Origin: Dasypus novemcinctus
Lineage: Eukaryota; Chordata; Mammalia; Cingulata; Dasypodidae
DNA length: 64,000 nucleotides
Reading direction: 5' to 3'
Assembly: GCF_030445035.2 (NCBI RefSeq)
Contig: NC_080685.1
Location: 110,596,432 to 110,660,431, forward strand
Below the pieces are notes generated by a model. That model saw only the letters and a program-made list of their open reading frames with translations, was not told where the DNA came from and did not search any database. Positions 10,669 through 23,025 of the stretch are shown here, piece after piece (position 1 is the first letter of the stretch; the number at the start of each line of letters is the position of its first letter). The translations under genes were made by a program, and so were the position numbers.

Positions 10669-10952
10669 CTCTAGATATTTTAGGATTTTCCTGACTTGAA
10701 GAGTCTATGCTTTTCGGGAGAGAAAAATCAATTGTTTCAGTTCCTATCTTGAGGCCCCCCTCTGGGCTGCAAGATCAGAAGAGTTCTGACTCTGGCTGGG
10801 AAAATGGCAGGAGCAGAGTTTGGTGCTACAGAACATTCTTTTTCCCGACAGAGGACTTGGAAATAAACAGCGCTGGCATTTAAACATTCTTCAAGAAACA
10901 ACCAAACCTTAAACTCTACATGTTGACAAAACAAAACAAAAAGCAAGTTCCC

Positions 10953-11038
10953 TTTTTTTTAGGAGGTACCGGGGATTGAACCCAGGACCTCGTGTATGGG
11001 AAGTAGGCACTCCACCCCCGAGCCACAGCCGCTTCCCG
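10953..11038 (-). mobile_element. DAS-SINE fragment (tRNA-like head)
   Basis: T-run, then 'aggaggtaccggggattgaaccc' to 'ccacagccgcttcccgc': the reverse complement of the DAS head, with the A-rich tail represented by the T-run. Confidence 0.8.
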
Positions 11039-14000
11039 CAAGGTAACTTTTGAGCCCCTTCCTTGGAGCAACCCAATGTACCAGCCAATGCAGAAAAGGC
11101 TCAAGTTGCTGCCCCAACCGGCAGCCAGAAAGCACAGAAAAGCATGGCCGTGTGATCCACGGGCAGTGAGTCCCTGGGGCCAGGCAACTGGGCGGCCCCC
11201 CAGCTCGGCCGGCCCACCCTGGTGGGGGTTCCAAGGCATGGGGTAAGATGCTTTCCAGACACCATCCCTAGTTCTCCAAACTACACAGCGACGCAAGTAT
11301 CGCTGGCTCCTTTCAGAGATGAGGAAAGAAACTCAGAGCGCTCGGATTCTCCAGAAGCAGCTCGAGGCGTGGGTCAGTGCCCAGGCGGCTCCTGGCGAGC
11401 CGGGTCTGCAAGGCTGGACCATCTCCTCCCTGGGTCCCTGTTCCACCCTGCTCCCATTGCCAGCCGAGGGGCCCTGAGCAGGTCCCCTCTGAGCCGCAGG
11501 CCCCTCGCTTGGGAAGGGGGCTTCTCTGGGGGTTAGCGTGAGGACTGCTGCGAAGGGCTGAGTGCAGAGCCTGGCGTCGGGAGTGGGTCGGCCAGGGACA
11601 ATGGGGACCTGGTACTCGAAAGTGGGCCACAGTGAGGCAGCTGTTTACACGGGCGCTGGAAAGTGGGTAGGACGAGGTGCCCCAAGGACAAGCAAGGGCA
11701 GGAAGCCACCACCCCAGACTGCAGGGCAAAGGGGTCCTCGTTGCTGCGCTTCCCCAGTGGCCTTGTGCGTCAGACCTGGGGTGTGGAGGAAGGTCAGACA
11801 GTGCCTGAGATGCCCCCCGATGCGGAGAGGGCGAGGGGAAAACGCCTGGCCTTCTCCCACCTCCCATCTCCCCCCGTCGCCCTCCAGAGTCTCCCTCTTG
11901 GCAAAGTCAGTGGGAAGCCGGCCGACGAGGGGCGCTGGGAAACGCCGCCTCCGGGGTTCAGCCCGCCTGCCGTGCAGTGCAGGGGAAGACTGGGGAGGGC
12001 ATCCGGGGGCAAACAGGCCCCGGGGTGCAGAGCCAGGGCCTCCCTCCGCCTCTGAGGCCAGCTGCTCTTCCCACCGCCCACTACCTCCTGCCCAGCGCGA
12101 CACAGCCTGCCCTGTGCTGCCCAGCGCTGGGGCACAGGCCCAATGCCTCCAGATCCACCCCCCAGGCATTCTGTGGGCACCCCCAGCAGGTACAGGGGCA
12201 GCTGGGCAGCGCAGGGGAGGACGGCAAAAGAGGCTCCGGCCGCAGCGAGCGCCAGGGGCGCAGAGGCAGAGGCCTCTGGGAGCCGGCGCCCGTGTGCGCC
12301 CCTCCGTGGGGAAGGGAGCCGGCCAGGTGGCAGTGGGCGGGCGTTGCCCCCGCACTAGCCTGCCCCGAGGCGCACCCCTGCTGGGAGGCCAGCCTGACCA
12401 CTCGGCGGCCCCCTCTTCCGCGGCCTGGGGGCGGGGCCCTTGGCCCGCCCTCCTGCAGGTGCCCCCAGTGCTCTGCCCGCCGGGGATGGGGCCTTCCTGG
12501 GGGAGCCCCCGGGGCCCAGGACCAGGGCGGCGGGCTGTCCCATTGGGCCGCGCGGGATACAGGAATCTCAGGAGCGTTTTCCAGCCAAGGGCTGCAGGGG
12601 GCTGGAGGGGGCCGCACAGCCCCTCGGACTGCAGGAGAGATGGCGCTGCAAGTCATGGGTGGCGCCACAGGCACGTGGTGCCCCGTGCCGGGGAGTCGCC
12701 CTCCTGCGGCCCCCGCGGTCTGAGGAGCAGAGGAGGGGCTGGCGTGCGGCGCCCACGTGCTCAGGGCACAGCCTCCCACCAGGCAGGTGCCCCTTCCAGG
12801 GGCCCAGCGGCCTCTGTGTACAACCAGGGAGACAACCCTAAGCCTCGGCTGCTGCGAGGACCGCGCCACGCAAGCGCCCGGGTGCAGGGCGCACTCGGCA
12901 AACCACAGCAGGGGCAGCGCTGGGGCAGCCCCACACCCCGCCAGGGCCGGCGCCTCCCGACGCGCAGGTCCCCGACCGTGCCGGCCCAGCCCACACCTGC
13001 GGAAGGCCTGGAAGCGCGTCCCGCCGCGCTTGCTCGGAGGCCAGGGAAGCCACCGCTGCAGGGGCGTGACATCCGCCCCTGTCCTCATCGGCCCGTGAGG
13101 GAGGTGCACCTGCCCCCGGTGGGAACAGTCCCCTCCACACCTGGCCGTGCGCCTGGATTGCGCCTGGCAGGCCGTTAGCTTTGCGGCAAGGGGAGCCCCC
13201 GGTTGGGGTAGAGGGTGCGAGGGTCTCTTTTACCTTGGAAGGAAACAGCAAGTGTCGTTCATTATAAGCCGGGCAAGCTTACTTAAAAATAACAACGTTG
13301 CGACACCTTAAGCTCAGGGGACCTTTCACGTCCCAAGACAGCCTCTAACTGTGGGGCTAAACTGAGACGGATCTACACAGTCCCAGACAGACCACTCCCA
13401 CCCACAGAGCCTGGAGCAGATGGCAAGCGGCCCCGGGCTCCCAGAAATCCCGAGAGGGAATTGCTTATCCTTGGAACGCCCCTAGAAGCCCGCGACTCAG
13501 GAACCGTCAGTTGGTGGTTGTGAGCAACGCGATACCCATGAAATCCTGCGGGTGGTGTGATCTAAGAGTCTTCTGCAACTGTTTTGGTTTTAATGTTTCT
13601 TACAACTTGAGAAATCATTAGCAGCGGCTGCAGTTTGGGGAGGTGGGGTCTGGGGTTCAGTGGTTCAGTGGTTACAGGCAGAGTGGTTACAAGCAGCCGT
13701 GGTTACAGCCCACCTGTGTAAGGAGGGCGGTCACCTCCTCCGGATAGGCCGGAGTAACTCTCCAGGTAGGTGCAGAGTAGTTTTTCCCCATAGCCAGGAT
13801 CTCTTGGCATCCGGCAGTGCTGGGCTAGATTTGGGCAGGGGCGTAGAAGCACTGGGAACAGGGACTCTGCTAGTCGGGAAGGGGCTGGGCCGGGCTGGAG
13901 GGGAGGTGATGGACTGTGGTCAGACTGCGGTCTCCCCAAATAAGCCCTCCCTCCCAGCCTGCCTCCTCGGCGACTTGGGGGCTCCTCTCCCCCTCTGGTC

Positions 14001-14320
14001 GTTTCTGCCTGCTAGGTTTAATTGCAGCGCAGGTATCAGCTCCTGCACGAGGACACCCCCTGGCCTCCAGGCAGGGCGCTCGATACATATGACATGTGTT
14101 ACACTCGTGCGCTTTCGTAAACGCTTTGAGAGGAGGGCCTGCACCTTTCACATTTTTGTAACTCCTATAGCATCCAACGATATTCTTGGCAACTACTGTC
14201 ATTTGAGTGAATGAAAACTTCCAAGTCTTCATATTTAGCCAGATAGCCCTCCCTGCCCATTATTCTCCCGAGGGTAATGAGTGAGCTGTCATTTTCATGC
14301 TGTGTCTAGTACCCCCCCCC
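11039..14320. other. GC-rich intronic DNA without a recognised gene
   Basis: A long plus-strand open frame spans 11562-13178 (538 codons), antisense to SUSD4. It lacks a recognisable domain, begins at GTG, has Pro/Arg/Gly/Ala-rich low-information composition, and overlaps equally open frames on the other strand. I see GC-rich DNA with few stop codons, possibly a CpG-rich block at about 11.9-13.1 kb, and no supported gene. Confidence 0.6.
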
Positions 14321-14403
14321 CTTTTTAAGGAGGTACCAGGGATCGAACCCAGGACCTCATACATGGGCAGCAGGTGCTCAACCACTGAGCTACATCCGCT
14401 CCC
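14321..14403 (-). mobile_element. DAS-SINE fragment (tRNA-like head)
   Basis: 'ttttaaggaggtaccaggg' to 'caaccactgagctacatccgctccc' is the reverse complement of the DAS head, close to consensus. A C-run directly precedes it at 14312-14321. Confidence 0.82.
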
Positions 14404-15735
14404 ATTGGGAAAAAAGTTGAAACATGGTCACAGTTTTACCCTCGCTTCTTTACCACACGGACACAGCAGGAAAGTATTTGTGCATGTATATTTTGGGGAT
14501 GGGAGCTAGGATGTTGCCAGTGCCACCTCTGAGAGATACACTAAAATAAAGTCAATGTTCCTCACACCTTTAAAACAATGCCATTTGGTTCTTCCCGTGA
14601 TGCACCTCACAGAGGTGACGATCACAACACAACATGGTGCACGATAAAAACGGAATTTTTAATCCAAGCCTCCTTCACTGCCTGTGGACAACACTGAGAA
14701 CACAGACACGGTGGCTGGAGGTGAGGAAGAGGCAAGTGTCGGGGTGGGGAGAGGACCGAGTGCAAAAATTAAACGCAGCAGCTGCCATGTGAGGGGTGGG
14801 ACATGAAGTGCAGGGAAAGGAGGCTGGTCTTCCTTCTGAAGAAAAGTATGGAGATGAAAAGCAGAGGAGGACTCTCTCGACTGAAACATCCCAGGAGGCT
14901 CAGGTTTAGCCCAGGGCCAGCTCTGGACCCGCGGCAGCCTGGGAGGGGCAGGGGCCCGCCTGACCGCGCCCTGCTCGGTGGCAGCCCTGGAACCGGGGGT
15001 TCGGGCCTGGAGATCGCCACCCAGGAAAACAGAAAGGGGTGCCTTTCGGAACCCTGGCAAGCTGTCCCTTGGCCTTCCTGAGGAAGATGGCTGCACCGGC
15101 TCCCTTCACAGGGGCGGCCGGGGGAGCTGGGAGGAATTCGAGTCTTGACACTAGCCAGCACCTCAGGGAAAGCAGGGTGCGGCCTCAGCCGGCAGAGGCG
15201 CTCACGGGCTGCGCCGGGGTTTGGGGCAGGAGGCTGCTCCTTGCGCGACGGTCCAGGGCATGCAGGGTGTTGGACGTCGCTGCCGGGCCCACGGGTACCA
15301 GCAGCTCTTCCCCGTCCCTGGGACGCCTGCACATGCCTGCATGTGTTTCCAGTGCTTCTAGCACTGGCCCTTGGACTCTCCGCCCACCTGGCACCATTAG
15401 CTAGGGCCCCTGGCCCAGCACCCCCCCCCCCAGCTGGCAGGGTGCTCGGAGATGATGTGGGAGGAGGAGCCAGAGGGTGGAGCTCAGCCCTGCCGCTTAC
15501 TGGCTGTCGGACCTCAGGCCAGTCGGGGAGGCCCTCGGGTCACAGCCAATAAGACCGACTAGCAGAGGAGTTTTCAGCATCGTTAAGGCTAGGAGTAAGC
15601 CTGCTCAGGGCTAATGGTAGGCAATAATCGTATCTGTTTGGTTTTATGGAGAGGAACCTGAGTCCCCAGCCTAGCACGAGGTGAGGCCGCTGGGGAGTAG
15701 GGGGCAGGTCGGAGGAAAACATTTGCAGATTCATC
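14404..15735. other. Intronic DNA, no gene recognised
   Basis: GC-rich from about 14880 to 15520, with a C-run at 15421-15431. A weak MIR-like patch (cttactggctgtcggacctcaggc) lies near 15496-15520. Nothing else was identified. Confidence 0.5.
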
Positions 15736-15750
15736 AAGACTCCCCAGATT

Positions 15751-16125
15751 GGGAAGCGGATGTGGCTCGAGCGATTGAGCCCCTGCCTACCACACAGGAG
15801 GTCCCAGGTTCAGTTCCCGGTGCCTCCTGTTGAAGATGAGCAAGACAGCAAGATGGTGCATTGGGCAGGCGTGGCGAGCTGGCACAACAAGGAGACACAA
15901 AGAGGAAAGACAACGAGAGACACAACAAAGCAGGGAGCTAAGGTGGCGCAAGCAATTGAGCGCCTCTCTCCCACGTGGGAGGTCCCAGGTTTGGTTCCTG
16001 GTGCCTCCTAAAGAGAAGATGAGCAGACACAGAGAACACACAGCAAATGGACACAGCGAGTGCAAAACAATGGGGGGGGGGGAGGGATAAATTATAAATC
16101 TTAAAAAAGAAAAAAAAGATTCCCC
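15751..16125 (+). mobile_element. Full DAS-SINE, dimeric head type
   Basis: Begins 'gggaagcggatgtggctcgagcgattgagc' and carries a second head-like unit near 15941-16010 (caagcaattgagcgcctctctcc). It ends in a G-run, 'ataaattataaatctt' and an A-rich tail. Target-site duplications aagactccccagatt (15736-15750) and aagattccccagatt (16126-16140) bound it, differing at one base. Confidence 0.92.
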
Positions 16126-16140
16126 AGATTCCTCCTGCTG

Positions 16141-17904
16141 TCACCCGACCCCACTGCTTCTCTGTCCAAAGGTGGACCTTCTTGCCCTGGAGTTGGGAGA
16201 GGCCCCTGAGGGGCATCCTGAGGGGCAGCCCACCAGATGGTGGCCACAGGGAGCCCAAGGGGCAGAGTCCTTCCTGGAGCTCGCTGGCTCGCTGGCCACT
16301 CCAGCACGGGGACGCCACAGGGTCTCCTCCAGAGGCGGGCGCTGCTGGCTCTCGGAGGTGTGAGGCCCACCAGGCGGGCCCTCTGGCCAGGATGGCACAG
16401 CACTGTCCTCTCGACAGGGGGCTTGCCCACGATGGAGCCAACCTGCCCCCTCCCCTAACCGGGGCCGCAGAGTGGCCCTCTCCCACCCGAGTCGCTGCTT
16501 CCTTCTCCGCGGCCCTCTCCTTCCTCCCTCAGGTGACTCCCAACCTCTTCTGGTGGATGCTGTTCACCACACAGGGCGGTAGATGAGTCCGAGGGTCCCC
16601 AGACCAAGCAGCAAGTGCCACCTCCAGTTTGGGGGTGCTGGAGGCCGAGGCCCGTGCCATCCCCACGACCGGTGTGGGGGCGGAGCGTTTTCGTTGTTAC
16701 AGGTGAAGGCACCTCACACCTCTTCCCCAGGGTCCTCAGGTGCTCCCAGCCCCCCGTCCCCACCGTGGAGATCAGGAAAGAGCAGGCAAGGTCGACCCAG
16801 AGTATCTCCTGCAGCTAAATGGAGCCGGAACAGGAGCCTGACGCCTCTCTATGTGGGAACAAGTGATTCCTGGGTTCTCTTGGCCCCTGCGCTATCAGCA
16901 CCATGGCACCCGTAGTGCAGATAAGGGGTTGAGCATCCCTGGGCAGGGTGCATTTTGGACCTTCTGAAATAAGAGCCTCTCCACTCTCTTATCTAAATAT
17001 ACTGAGCATATTCCTTCACTTACTTTTGATTCATTTATTAAGATTTTTTTTGGACACCCATGAAACTAGATACTGCCTTGGTTCCATCCCCATGGGGCTT
17101 ACTGAGGACAGATGAGAAACAAGTCAACAAGCATTTATGTGGCTGGACCTGCTGTTAAGAAACAATGTTACCAACATACTCTCTCACTCCCGGGGACTGG
17201 GATGGAACTGCGTGGCCTCACCTCCCAAGGCAGCTTGGAAGGCACCTGGGGCCAAAACGAGTCTTACTGTCTTTTACACACCGTAAGATATAAAAATCCA
17301 CACTCATACGGGCAGGACAGGAGATACAGGGCTGGGACACTTTCCTTCCTCTGCCCTGAAGATGGGTTGGAGAGGAGAGCTGCCTGTGCACCCCACGGTG
17401 AAGGCACGAGGATCCCCAGGTCGTGGGTGGAGGCTAGGAACGGGGAGGGGCCAGGACGGTGATGGAGGAACCTCAAGGGATGAGTGGGTCAAAGGGGTGG
17501 GGGCAAGAGGGTGTGGCCGGGTAGAATGCCTCACGGGGAGAGCAGGTCCACGTGGGGACGGCCTCACCGTCTGGAACCCCAGCATGGCTGGCGCACCTGA
17601 GTCTCCAGCCCCACCTGATGCCACAGATTGGACTCAACTATTGGGACCTGGCAGTTAAAAGCTGCTTGACCTTCCTTGGAGACAGATTCAGGGTGCTATT
17701 TCCCTGCCAGGGGATGTTAAGTAGCTGCTCTCTCCTTCTCCCTCCCCCCAGTGACTGGGAGGTCCCTGTAGCACCTGTGCTGGGGAAAGCGGGGAGTCAC
17801 AGAGCACCGGAATGATTCACCAGCTAAGGAGCAGTCTGAGGTCACTGATAACTGACCCTCCCCTCTCCCAAGGTGAAGAACTTCTAATATTGCGTCTGGA
17901 CATG
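16141..17904. other. Intronic DNA, no gene recognised
   Basis: No exon, and no repeat that I can name with confidence. A patch at about 17040-17140 (gttccatccccatggggcttactgaggacagatgagaaacaagtcaacaa) resembles the start of the ancient repeat that continues at 17905. Confidence 0.45.
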
Positions 17905-19060
17905 ATGGAGACCTGTGGGAGGCAAAGTAGAGAAAGTGACAGGATGGGAGGTAGGAAGGACCTACTTTAGAGAAGATGCTCAGGGAAGTCCCCTAAGGAG
18001 ATGACATTTCACCCGAAATCCAGAGCAGCTCTATTCACAGTGAGGTCCCAGTGCCCACCCACCAACCTGACTAGTCCACAACAGAATAAACAAAGTGAAA
18101 GCAAGTAAGTGTTCAGAAACTTTTGTAGCAATTTGACTTTGTGGCAACATCCCAGTGTCCTTTCAATTTCTATTTCCTTGAAATGCAATTTTATGGCTGA
18201 TAAATCTAATAAAAATGGGCTTGTACTTATAACTTTGTCTTTTATTATTTTATAATCCACTTTATTGTGTGTGGATATATATGTATTTATATATACTATA
18301 TATGTATTTGTCTACAATGTCCTGGAAAAATACCAAACAAATAAAACGCAGCAAAACTAACTCTTCCACTGCAGATTTTGAGAAGCACTGATCTAAAGAA
18401 TAGGAAGGAGCTCGTCAAGGGAAAAGCTGGGGGAGAACACTCCGGGCAGAGGGACACAGCGTGTGTGAAGGCTGGAAGGGTCTGGCGAGTTGGAGGCCCT
18501 CAAGAGAGGACGGTACCTGCGTGTGGACGGGGAGAGTGGAGGGCACTGCACAGCACAAGAGTGAGAGGCAGATGGGCACTGGGGGTGGAGCGCCATGGCT
18601 CCACGGCAAGAACCGGGCTTTCTCCTAAGTGGGAAGGAATGCCGTGAAGAGGAGGGAAACGAGAGACCTAGCTGTAAAGACTGTTCTGGCCGCTGCGTGG
18701 AGAACAGACTACTGGGGGGGCAGAGGTAGAAATGGTGTTTGGAGGCTGCTGCCATAACCAGGCGAGAGACGGCGGTGGTTCACACCAGAACGCTGGCAGA
18801 AGGGACAGTGGGAGCAGAATGATGGGACGTATTTTGGAATTAGAAACAACAGGACTTGTTGAGAGATGGAATTGGGGGGGGGTGCTGTTAAGGGGAGCCT
18901 CAAGGGTGACTCCCAGATTTCTGAAACTACTACCTGGATAGATGTCGGTGCCATTTACCAAGCCAGGCTTTTATTCTGTTTTGTTTGTTGTGTCGGAAGG
19001 ATTGGTGCTAAGAGTTTGGCTTTAGACTGGTTAGGTTTGAGCTGCCAGTGAATGAGTCGT
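17905..19060 (+). repeat. Ancient interspersed repeat, family not assigned
   Basis: Wording such as 'tgctcagggaagtcccctaaggagatgacattt', 'cactccgggcagagggacacagcgtgtgtgaaggc', 'gaacagactactgggggggcagaggtagaa' and 'ataaccaggcgagagacggcggtgg' is typical of an old, dispersed mammalian repeat. It is interrupted by AT-rich DNA at about 18015-18390, including a TATATA-type stretch at 18277-18310. A related copy lies at 53935-54430. Confidence 0.55.
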
Positions 19061-22000
19061 CCCAGTGTCAACTGGGCAGCTTGGCGGACACCTGGAGAAC
19101 TCCAGAGCGTAGACCTCATGGACTTACCGACTAGAGGGGTCCCAGTCTAAATCCTGAGCAATCAAAGAGCAGGAAAAGAGAGCGGCACCTGTGGACGGGG
19201 CTGCAGCGCAGACTGCGGGAGGGGCGCGTCTGGAGGGGGGAGTGGCTCCGAGCAAGCTGGGGAGAGGGGAGCGGAACGTGCCCGTTGGTTCGGCCAAATG
19301 GAAGTTCACTGGCGACTCTGGGAGGCGCAGGAGGGAAGCCATCCTGGAGCCGCGGGTGAAAGTGGTGGGAGGTGCAGGCAGCTCTTCAGAGAAGTCTGCC
19401 GGGAGGAAGCCGGCACAGCCGGAGGACCAAGGGGACCCCGCGCCGGCCCAGGAGGAACTGGATCCTGTTTGGAATATGTCGGTGGGAGTCGTCCAGCACC
19501 GAGGAGGAGATTAGTGACTCGGGACGGGAGGGGGCAGAGAAGGGGGAAGTCCCTAGACGGCGGCAGGAGCTATGTTCTCTCCTGGGTGCCATAGAGTGAT
19601 CGCACACTGGGCGCCCACAGCACCGGGACGCACTCGCTCTCAGTCCTGGGAGGCGTAAACAGGAACCGAGGTACCGGCAGGGCTGAGCTTCCTCGGGAAG
19701 AGCCCCTCCTTGCCCCTCCCTCGTTTCTGGTGGTCCCCAGCCGCCCCTGGCGCTCCTGGCGGGCGGTGGCCTCGCTCTGCCCTGTCTCGTTCCCACTGGC
19801 CTTCTCGAGGACGCTGGCCACGCTGGATGCCCCCACTCCCGTCTGACCGCACTGTCGCTCACGCCGCCTGCAGCAATCCTTTCCTGCCTTAGGTCCCAGT
19901 CGGTGGCTCTGGGGGCCAGACGCCGACGTGTCTTTTGGGGGGACGGAATTCAGTGCCTAACAGGAGGGGCGGTCCAGGTGCGACGGCAGGCCTGGCCTTC
20001 GGGGGGCGTGGGGCGGAGGGGGAAGGAAGGGCTGCGCTGCGGACAGGGCGGCGGGAGGGCCAGGGGGTCCTCTCTGGAGGCGCGCCTCGAGCTGAGGCCC
20101 CGCTGAGGTGGAGGGGGGCTCCGGCTGGAGAGGGGCACGCCACCTGCCACCAGCCCTTCGCCCGCTTCCGTATCGCACTATGTTGAAGAGAGAAAAGTAA
20201 GGTTGAAAAATGGTCTGTGCGCCTTACGAATATTCACACAAATTCCTCCGGGGGGTGGGTCAGGAGAATATAAAGCAACATTACAACTGACGGCCTCTGA
20301 TGTTTAAAATCCTGGGCCCCCGAGCCTGGCTGCTCCGATGGCCGTTTTAGTTCTTAGTCTCAGGGAACTTCGCACAGTCCTCCGGGGGTCCTTCGTGTAG
20401 GAAAGTGCGCCCCTTTCGTCTGAACCCCCGCATCTATCCCGGGAGCTGCGTGGGCGGAGGCCACAGGCCGCTCTCCACCGTGCCCGCGGCCCTCCTGCAG
20501 CACTGCGCGGGGCGGTGCTACCAGGGAGCGGTCCTCGTTATTTCTTTTTGTCCTTCCCCTTCCCTCGCTATTCCTCGGACAGACCATCGGCTTTGGGATC
20601 TGCTGGAGGCTTGTTGGAAATGCAGAGCGACCGGCCGCACCCCAGACCCACTGACCCAGAAGCTGCATTCAGCAAAACCCGCGGGTGATTCACACGCAGG
20701 CTCCAGACGGAGCAGCGCCGCCCCGGGTCATGAGAAAACTGAGCTGAGCTCAGCGGTGAGGGGGAGGGAGGGCTCCCGAGGCCAGAGCAGCAACCTCAGC
20801 GGGCCTCGAAGAGCGTGGGGACCTGCCGGGAAAGCCAGAGGTCCTGCGCACTGGTGCAAGGGCGTCCTCTCAGACCACCGCGTGCCCCGCCTGCCCTCCC
20901 TGGGGAGGGGCTCGGAGGACGCGGCCGTCGAGGGACTGTGTGCTCTGCCATGCGCTGAAGCCGCTGGCTGCTAACCCTGGAGACTGCTGCTGCAGCAGCG
21001 GCCCCCAGCCTGAGCGAAGGTGGGGAACGGTCCCAGGACGTTGGCTGGAACCCGCCCTGCCAAAGTCACAGCTATCTCTAAGGCTGCCCTGCAAACTTTC
21101 CTTTTAGCTCAGCGAGAATCAATAAAGGTTCTACAACCCATTACATTTTCCACTTTTGTTTTGCTGTAACAACCCAGAAGGCCAATAAATGTGTCTGCCA
21201 AAGGAAGCAAATGACGGCGGGGCTGGGTGTCGGCTTGTGTTCTGGCCCAATGGAGCCTCGCGCTCGCTTGCTCAGAGATGTGCTGACAGGTCACACTTGA
21301 GATCAATGTTGCCAGGCAGCCCCGAGGGAGGCGCTCTGACCTGCCCTCCATCTCAGCCTCCCCACATGAGCGTATCCCTTAGTAAGTGCAGGATGGCGCC
21401 TGATGACAGCCGTGAAGCTTTAATGCGAAAAAAATAAACATAGTTTCGTGGAAGGAACTGGAAGCCTGCCTTGGATTTGGAGACACGAGGCCACCAAGGA
21501 AGAGAGTGCTGGAGCAGGTGTAAGCCCGTGATTTACTGTGACCATCTTTTGCAGCAAGGAAAGGCTGGTGCCGAAATCAAGAGGTGACCCGTTTTGGTTC
21601 TGATGAGGCTGTCTTCCTTTGCAGTGGTTGGAGCACCAGTGGCTAAACCCCTACAAGGTGGAAACCACCCACGAGACACCTGGCTGACATGAAAGTTGCT
21701 TGGATGTCAGTGGAAGTTCTCTAAAATATCTCCTACGGTTGGGATTCAGGGCATCTTAATATTGAAGAGGGGGACACTGAGAGGCACAGAATTAGAGAGG
21801 AGGGTGACACAGAAAGTCCACGCGTAAGGCGCACTTTGAGCAGGTCTTTTCCATCTCTCTCTGCGACTGGCAAACTCTTCCGCCCTCACAGATGACACTG
21901 GGGTTGAATGTTGCCGTTGTTTCCCGGAGAATCTCAAACTAGCCTGGCAAACTGGACCAAGGCGCCACATGACACGTTTACATCAGTGTACTGGATTTTC

Positions 22001-22544
22001 TGAACCTTGAGGTTTCCTCCTACTCATTGTTCTTAAAATCTTGGCGCCTCCTTGTTCGTGTCTATTAGCAGGCCTAGCGGATGAGGAAATAACTGAGTAA
22101 TCAGTTAATAATAGTGGGAAGCAACTGGCCATGCTTTGCCCCTGGCTGTAGTGAGTACATGTGTGTGTAAGGGTGTGAACGTGTGCGCGTGCGTTTATGG
22201 GGATGGCTTTCTATCACACATGGAAAACGACCGTGTTTTCTGCTAGTAAAGTTGCTTCTGGTTTACACAATAGACTTACTTTTTATCGGTATTTCTTAGC
22301 GTTCTGCAGGAAGGTTTGCTATCCTGCAGTGAGTAGCATGCTTTTCTGCCACTGGAACAAATTTGAGAGTCACTGGCTTTGAAGTCACAGGAAGTGGAAG
22401 GAGAGACTGAAAGGGGAAAGTCAGCTAGGAGGACATGAAAGGGGAGCGTGGGAGTGAGGACGTGAGCTAGAGGAAGACTGGGGGGATACGGAGGTCTGTG
22501 GCTTAATGATAGCTCCGGGAGGCAGCTGCACCCAGTGAAGAGTG
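19061..22544. other. Intronic DNA, mostly without recognised features
   Basis: GC-rich at 19180-20160 with overlapping spurious frames on both strands. A MER5-type fragment sits at 20597-20708. A GT-rich stretch lies at about 22157-22195. No exon was seen. Confidence 0.5.
20597..20708 (+). repeat. MER5-like fragment (hAT-Charlie fossil)
   Basis: 'ggaggcttgttggaaatgcagag', 'caccccagacccactgacccagaagctgcatt' and 'ggtgattcacacgcaggctcc' follow the MER5A pattern (cttgttagaaatgcaaattc, ccccagacctactgaatcagaa, gtgattctgatgcacgctc). Confidence 0.7.
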
Positions 22545-22775
22545 ACATGCCTGGCCTCAAACCCTGGCTCATTGCCTAGCTCTGTAGCCTTGGGCACTTT
22601 GCTTAACCTCTTTCTGAGCTTTAGTTTCCATCATCTGCAATACAGGAATCATAATACTTAAATCACAAGGCCTTTTTAAAAAAAGAAATAAGAATTAGAA
22701 GTAATATCTGTAAATCAGCAAACACAATGCCTGACACACAAGTAGATGCTCAGTTAACAGAGGGAGTGTTTATTA
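22545..22775 (+). repeat. MIR element
   Basis: 'gcctagctctgtagccttgggcactttgcttaacctctttctgagctttagtttcc' and 'acacaatgcctgacacacaagtagatgctcagttaac' match the MIR core and 3' part. Confidence 0.85.
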
Positions 22776-22839
22776 TTTTTACAGGCGATACTGGGAGCCA
22801 GTGAGACAAAGTACAAGCAGTGATTATGACACTTATGAA

Positions 22840-23025
22840 ACACCTATAGGGTGGGCAGAACGAACACACCATTTTACTTAACCCTAAGAACGGTTTTATA
22901 GAGGCATCATTATTACTGTTGTCATTTATACAGATAAGGAAATTGAGGCTCAGAAAGGTAAAGTCATTTGTCCAGGGTCACCCAGCAAATAAACAGCAGG
23001 GCTGGAGTTTGATCTTAAGTGATAC
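22840..23025 (-). repeat. MIR element, reverse orientation
   Basis: 'acagataaggaaattgaggctcagaaaggtaaagtcatttgtccagggtcacccagc' is the reverse complement of the MIR core. Confidence 0.8.

Noticed and set aside
11562..13178. 538-codon plus-strand open frame
   Set aside because: It starts at GTG, lies in GC-rich DNA with open frames on both strands, has Pro/Arg/Gly/Ala-rich text with no domain and no supporting splice or poly(A) signals. Treated as chance.
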